Below the pieces are notes generated by a model. The model searched no databases and was not told the origin of the DNA. It saw nothing but the letters and a program-made list of their open reading frames with translations. From NCBI GenBank assembly GCA_034437615.1, contig DAOTTW010000238.1, forward strand, positions 1 to 7,652: a stretch of 7,652 nt of DNA, read 5' to 3'. The translations under genes were made by a program, and so were the position numbers. The DNA comes from DAOTTW01 sp034437615 (GTDB taxonomy: Bacteria; Chloroflexota; Anaerolineae; Aggregatilineales; Phototrophicaceae). This document shows positions 5,622 through 7,652 of this stretch, piece after piece; the stretch's first letter is position 1; every line of letters begins with the position of its first letter.

Positions 5622-6377
5622 TCAGGAGATATGCGGCAGTTGGTCGCGTAGTTTGATGACATCCCCGATCACCACCAGCGACGGCAGCGGATTCTCGCCC
5701 CAACGCTCGTAGATTTGACCTGCGAGTGTGCTGATAGTCGCGATGAGCACTTCTTGCTCTGGGGTTGCCCCTTTGTAGATCAGCGCAGCGGGCTTATCGG
5801 GGTCGTAGCCTGCCGCTAGCATCTTATTCAGGATGTCCGCCATACGGTCGAAGCGTGCCATGAACATGACGAGCGTGGCATCCAGCTTAACCAGGCCGTC
5901 ATAATCCAGGGCAAAAGCGGGCTTGTCGGGGTTCTCGTAGCCCATCATCGTCAAGAAGCGGCTGCTGGTGCCGTAGTGCGTCAGTGGGAAGCCAGCGGCA
6001 GCAGTGGCGGCCACCAGGCTAGAAACACCTGGGATGACCTCAACAGGTACGCCGTGCTGCTGACAATATACGGCTTCTTCGGCACCACGCCCATACACAT
6101 AGGGATCGCCGCCCTTCAAGCGCACCGCATGTAGGCCCTTTTTCGCACGGTCCACCAGTGCGGCGTTGATTTCATCCTGCGTCATCTTCTCGTCGGTGAA
6201 GCTGCGCTTTGATGCATCCAGGATTTCAGCGCCCGCTTTGGCCTCTTGCAGTAGCTCCTGTGCGACGAGCAGATCATGGATGATGACATCCGCGCTCTGT
6301 AGCGCCTTCAGGCCCTTCACCGTAATCAGGTCGGGGTCACCCGGACCGCCGCCGATAAGCGTAACTTTGCCTAGCAT
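5622..6377 (-). CDS. cobA: Uroporphyrinogen-III C-methyltransferase-like protein (SUMT), divergent first copy
   Basis: A 251-residue tetrapyrrole methylase of the SUMT type, expected to methylate uroporphyrinogen III to precorrin-2. It carries VTLIGGGPGDPDLITVKGL (5-23), ADVIIHDLLV (29-38, Asp35), a KRSFTDEKMTQDEIN segment (57-71), VRLKGGDPYVYGRGAEEA (85-102), TLVMFMA (168-174) and EQEVLIATI (207-215). Departures from the usual pattern: the PGITS threonine is serine (PGVSS, 116-120), the AAPAYAGIPLTHR block reads AATAAAGFPLTHY, and the usual VTGH is TMMGY (143-147). These lie around the substrate/SAM pocket. An AGGGAG ribosome-binding site sits 10 bases before ATG 6377, in the 26-base gap after hemE. 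The KGGDP and GRG motifs favour SUMT over CbiF/CobM-type methylases, but altered specificity or a partner role to the downstream paralogue is possible. Confidence 0.83.
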   Translation of the reverse strand: MLGKVTLIGGGPGDPDLITVKGLKALQSADVIIHDLLVAQELLQEAKAGAEILDASKRSFTDEKMTQDEINAALVDRAKKGLHAVRLKGGDPYVYGRGAEEAVYCQQHGVPVEVIPGVSSLVAATAAAGFPLTHYGTSSRFLTMMGYENPDKPAFALDYDGLVKLDATLVMFMARFDRMADILNKMLAAGYDPDKPAALIYKGATPEQEVLIATISTLAGQIYERWGENPLPSLVVIGDVIKLRDQLPHIS

Positions 6378-6403
6378 CGCGTTTATGCTCCCTGTGAATG
6401 TGT

Positions 6404-7477
6404 TCAGCGTGTGTTGCTGCTGGCTTCGTGTACAAAATCAACCAAACGCTTCATCTGGTCCGGCTGTGCTGGACGCGGTACGCCATGACCCAGGTTGAAA
6501 ATGTGCCCTGGGCGGCCTGCTGCCTGGTCCAGCACAGATTGCGCCCGCTCACGCAGGGCAGGCCACGACCCCAGCATTGCCGCCGGATCGAGATTGCCCT
6601 GAATGGCGCGGTTTGTGCCGATGATCGACCAGGCCGCATCCAGGTCGATGCGCCAATCCACGCCCACGACATCCGTATCAAGCTGTGCAATATCGTGCAA
6701 CATCGCGCTGCCATCCGTCACTGCGTGCATGATCGGCACCCCGGCTGGCCTGAGCATGTCTACGAGGCGCTGTGTGTAGGGCCGTGAATAGCGCCGATAG
6801 TCCTCTGGTGATAGCCAGCCGCTCCAGGCATCGAAGATTTGTAGCGCCTGTGCGCCTGCGTCCACTTGCGCCAGCAAAAACGCGCCAGTGACCTGCGTGA
6901 TTTTCGTCATGAGCGCATCCCACACCGCCGGATCGCCCATCATCATGCGCTTCAGTTCATAGGCTTGCTTGCTGCTTTTGCCTTCGACGGCGAACTGCGC
7001 CAGCGAGAAGGGCGACCCGCCGAAGCCGATTAAGGGCGTCGCGTGCTTTTCGAGCAATTGACGCGACAGACGGATGGCGTCCAGTGTATAACTGAGCGTC
7101 TCTTTTACGTCCAATTGCTTGAGTGCGGCCACATGCGCTTCGGTGCGTACCGGATTATGGACGATTGGCCCCGGCGAAAATTCCAACTCCAGGCCCATCG
7201 CTTCCAGCGGCGGCAGGATGTCGGAGAAGATAATCGCTGCATCCAGGCCGAAGGCACGGATGGGTTGCAGCGTGACCTCTGCGGCCAATGCTGGCGTTTT
7301 GACGATCTCTAGAAAGTTATAGTGCTCACGCAGCGCCAGATATTCTGGCATGTAGCGTCCTGCTTGCCGCATCACCCAGATGGGTGTCGCGTCTGTGGCC
7401 TCTCGGCGGCAAGCCCGCAGAAAGCGGCTGTTGTGCAGCGCGTGCGGTGCTAGCTGTTGCAGTGGTTGGTTGACCAT
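6404..7477 (-). CDS. hemE: Uroporphyrinogen decarboxylase
   Basis: A 357-residue cytosolic enzyme that decarboxylates the four acetate side chains of uroporphyrinogen III to give coproporphyrinogen III in heme synthesis. Diagnostic motifs: PIWVMRQAGRYMPEY (32-46) with the substrate-binding arginines Arg37 and Arg41, IIFSDILPP (82-90) with catalytic Asp86, GFGGSPFSLAQFAVEG (151-166), IFDAWSGWLSPEDY and NLGHGV (328-333, His331). Full family length and intact core. Two active-site positions differ: the tyrosine of the TYMVEG segment is Phe162, and the serine of the FDSW/FESH segment is Ala217. I chose ATG 7477 because AAGGGTG ends five bases ahead; ATG 7492 has only TAGG two bases upstream. It is first in the operon with two SUMT genes, so both exits from uroporphyrinogen III are co-transcribed. 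Confidence 0.93.
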   Translation of the reverse strand: MVNQPLQQLAPHALHNSRFLRACRREATDATPIWVMRQAGRYMPEYLALREHYNFLEIVKTPALAAEVTLQPIRAFGLDAAIIFSDILPPLEAMGLELEFSPGPIVHNPVRTEAHVAALKQLDVKETLSYTLDAIRLSRQLLEKHATPLIGFGGSPFSLAQFAVEGKSSKQAYELKRMMMGDPAVWDALMTKITQVTGAFLLAQVDAGAQALQIFDAWSGWLSPEDYRRYSRPYTQRLVDMLRPAGVPIMHAVTDGSAMLHDIAQLDTDVVGVDWRIDLDAAWSIIGTNRAIQGNLDPAAMLGSWPALRERAQSVLDQAAGRPGHIFNLGHGVPRPAQPDQMKRLVDFVHEASSNTR

Positions 7478-7506
7478 ATCATCACCCTTCATAACCTAGG
7501 CTTTTC

Positions 7507-7535
7507 CAGCTAAAAAACAAGTCAAATTCTCGCAA
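7507..7535 (-). promoter_or_regulatory. Possible promoter of the hemE operon
   Basis: On the minus strand TTGCGA (7535-7530) and TAGCTG (7512-7507) are separated by 17 bases and lie 30 bases ahead of the hemE start. The -10 match is weak, and an overlapping TTGACT gives no better pair. It is the only plausible candidate between repeat copy C and the gene. No cobalamin-riboswitch B12-box was recognised in this short leader. Confidence 0.22.
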
Positions 7536-7545
7536 CATCGGCAAT

Positions 7546-7621
7546 GCGGCTGACGCCGCTCGGACACCCAGAAGGGTGTCCCTACAGGGCATCGTTCGTA
7601 GGGACACGGCTTGCCGTGTCC
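7546..7621. repeat. Structured intergenic repeat, copy C (diverged)
   Basis: The same architecture as copies A and B with different stem sequences. Hairpin I is GCGGC/GCCGC with a TGAC loop (7546-7559). Hairpin II is GGACACCC (7562-7569)/GGGTGTCC (7574-7581) with an AGAA loop. The spanning inverted repeat is GTCCCTAC (7578-7585)/GTAGGGAC (7598-7605). Hairpin III is GGACACGG (7602-7609)/CCGTGTCC (7614-7621) with a CTTG loop. The linker between the GTCCCTAC arms is much shorter than in A and B. It lies upstream of hemE. After it only about 31 unassigned bases remain, containing CAATTATT, a string also found in the linker of copy A. Confidence 0.8.
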
Positions 7622-7652
7622 GCAAACCGTGTCAATTATTTTGTTGGGATGG

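Noticed and set aside
5573..5662. 30-residue N-terminal extension of the downstream SUMT
   Set aside because: It overlaps the 3' end of the upstream SUMT gene, has no family similarity, and the conserved N-terminus begins exactly at ATG 5572.
5622..6377. Assignment of the upstream methylase as CbiF/CobM (precorrin-4 methylase)
   Set aside because: The PGVSS segment is slightly CbiF-like, but KGGDPYVYGRG and the HDLLV and EIN segments match SUMT rather than the RLHTGDPSLYGA pattern of CbiF.
7478..7545. Cobalamin riboswitch ahead of the tetrapyrrole operon
   Set aside because: Only about 68 bases separate repeat C from the hemE start, and I see no B12-box. A cobalamin riboswitch needs roughly 200 bases.
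1..7652. CRISPR array or tRNA gene
   Set aside because: The repeats are too few, too far apart and internally palindromic for CRISPR, and I recognised no tRNA cloverleaf on either strand.

Overview
This is a chromosome-like bacterial window with ordinary gene density. I count seven protein genes and no tRNA, rRNA, transposase or CRISPR array. My best guess at the host is a Chloroflexota bacterium (Anaerolineae-like). The reasons are a lone Uma2-family nuclease, a Tat-exported non-lipoprotein solute-binding protein, stand-alone uroporphyrinogen methyltransferases, and dispersed GTCCCTAC/GTAGGGAC hairpin repeats between genes. This is inference from family habits and repeat style; no marker gene here fixes the taxonomy.

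Layout. Positions 1-124 hold three small hairpins, two of them TAAA/TTTA-loop hairpins in opposite orientation. Positions 125-676 (minus) encode a Uma2-family (PD-(D/E)XK-like) endonuclease, with an inverted repeat over its likely -10 box. A structured repeat (copy A, 736-819) and a good sigma70-type promoter (851-879) precede two overlapping permease genes of a dipeptide/oligopeptide-type ABC importer (915-2761). After a 225-bp gap with a degenerate 8-bp tandem repeat comes the matching solute-binding protein (2987-4555) with a twin-arginine signal, then an intrinsic terminator (4631-4680). No ATPase gene is present, so the permeases must use one encoded elsewhere, either outside the window or shared.

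The right half is a minus-strand tetrapyrrole operon read from 7477 down to 4784: hemE (uroporphyrinogen decarboxylase), then two adjacent paralogous uroporphyrinogen-III C-methyltransferases. Uroporphyrinogen III is the branch point: HemE sends it towards coproporphyrinogen and heme, and SUMT sends it towards precorrin-2 (siroheme, cobalamin). Both exits are therefore encoded together. HemE and the first SUMT each have substitutions at usually conserved active-site positions.

The most unusual non-coding signal is a three-copy structured repeat (A 736-819, B 4683-4776, C 7546-7621). Stem base pairs change in compensating ways while the architecture is kept. Copies A and B match at 66 of 68 positions and bracket the ABC transporter genes as direct repeats. 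I found no clearly new biochemical system. The best leads are this repeat family, the tandem divergent SUMT pair and the altered HemE pocket.
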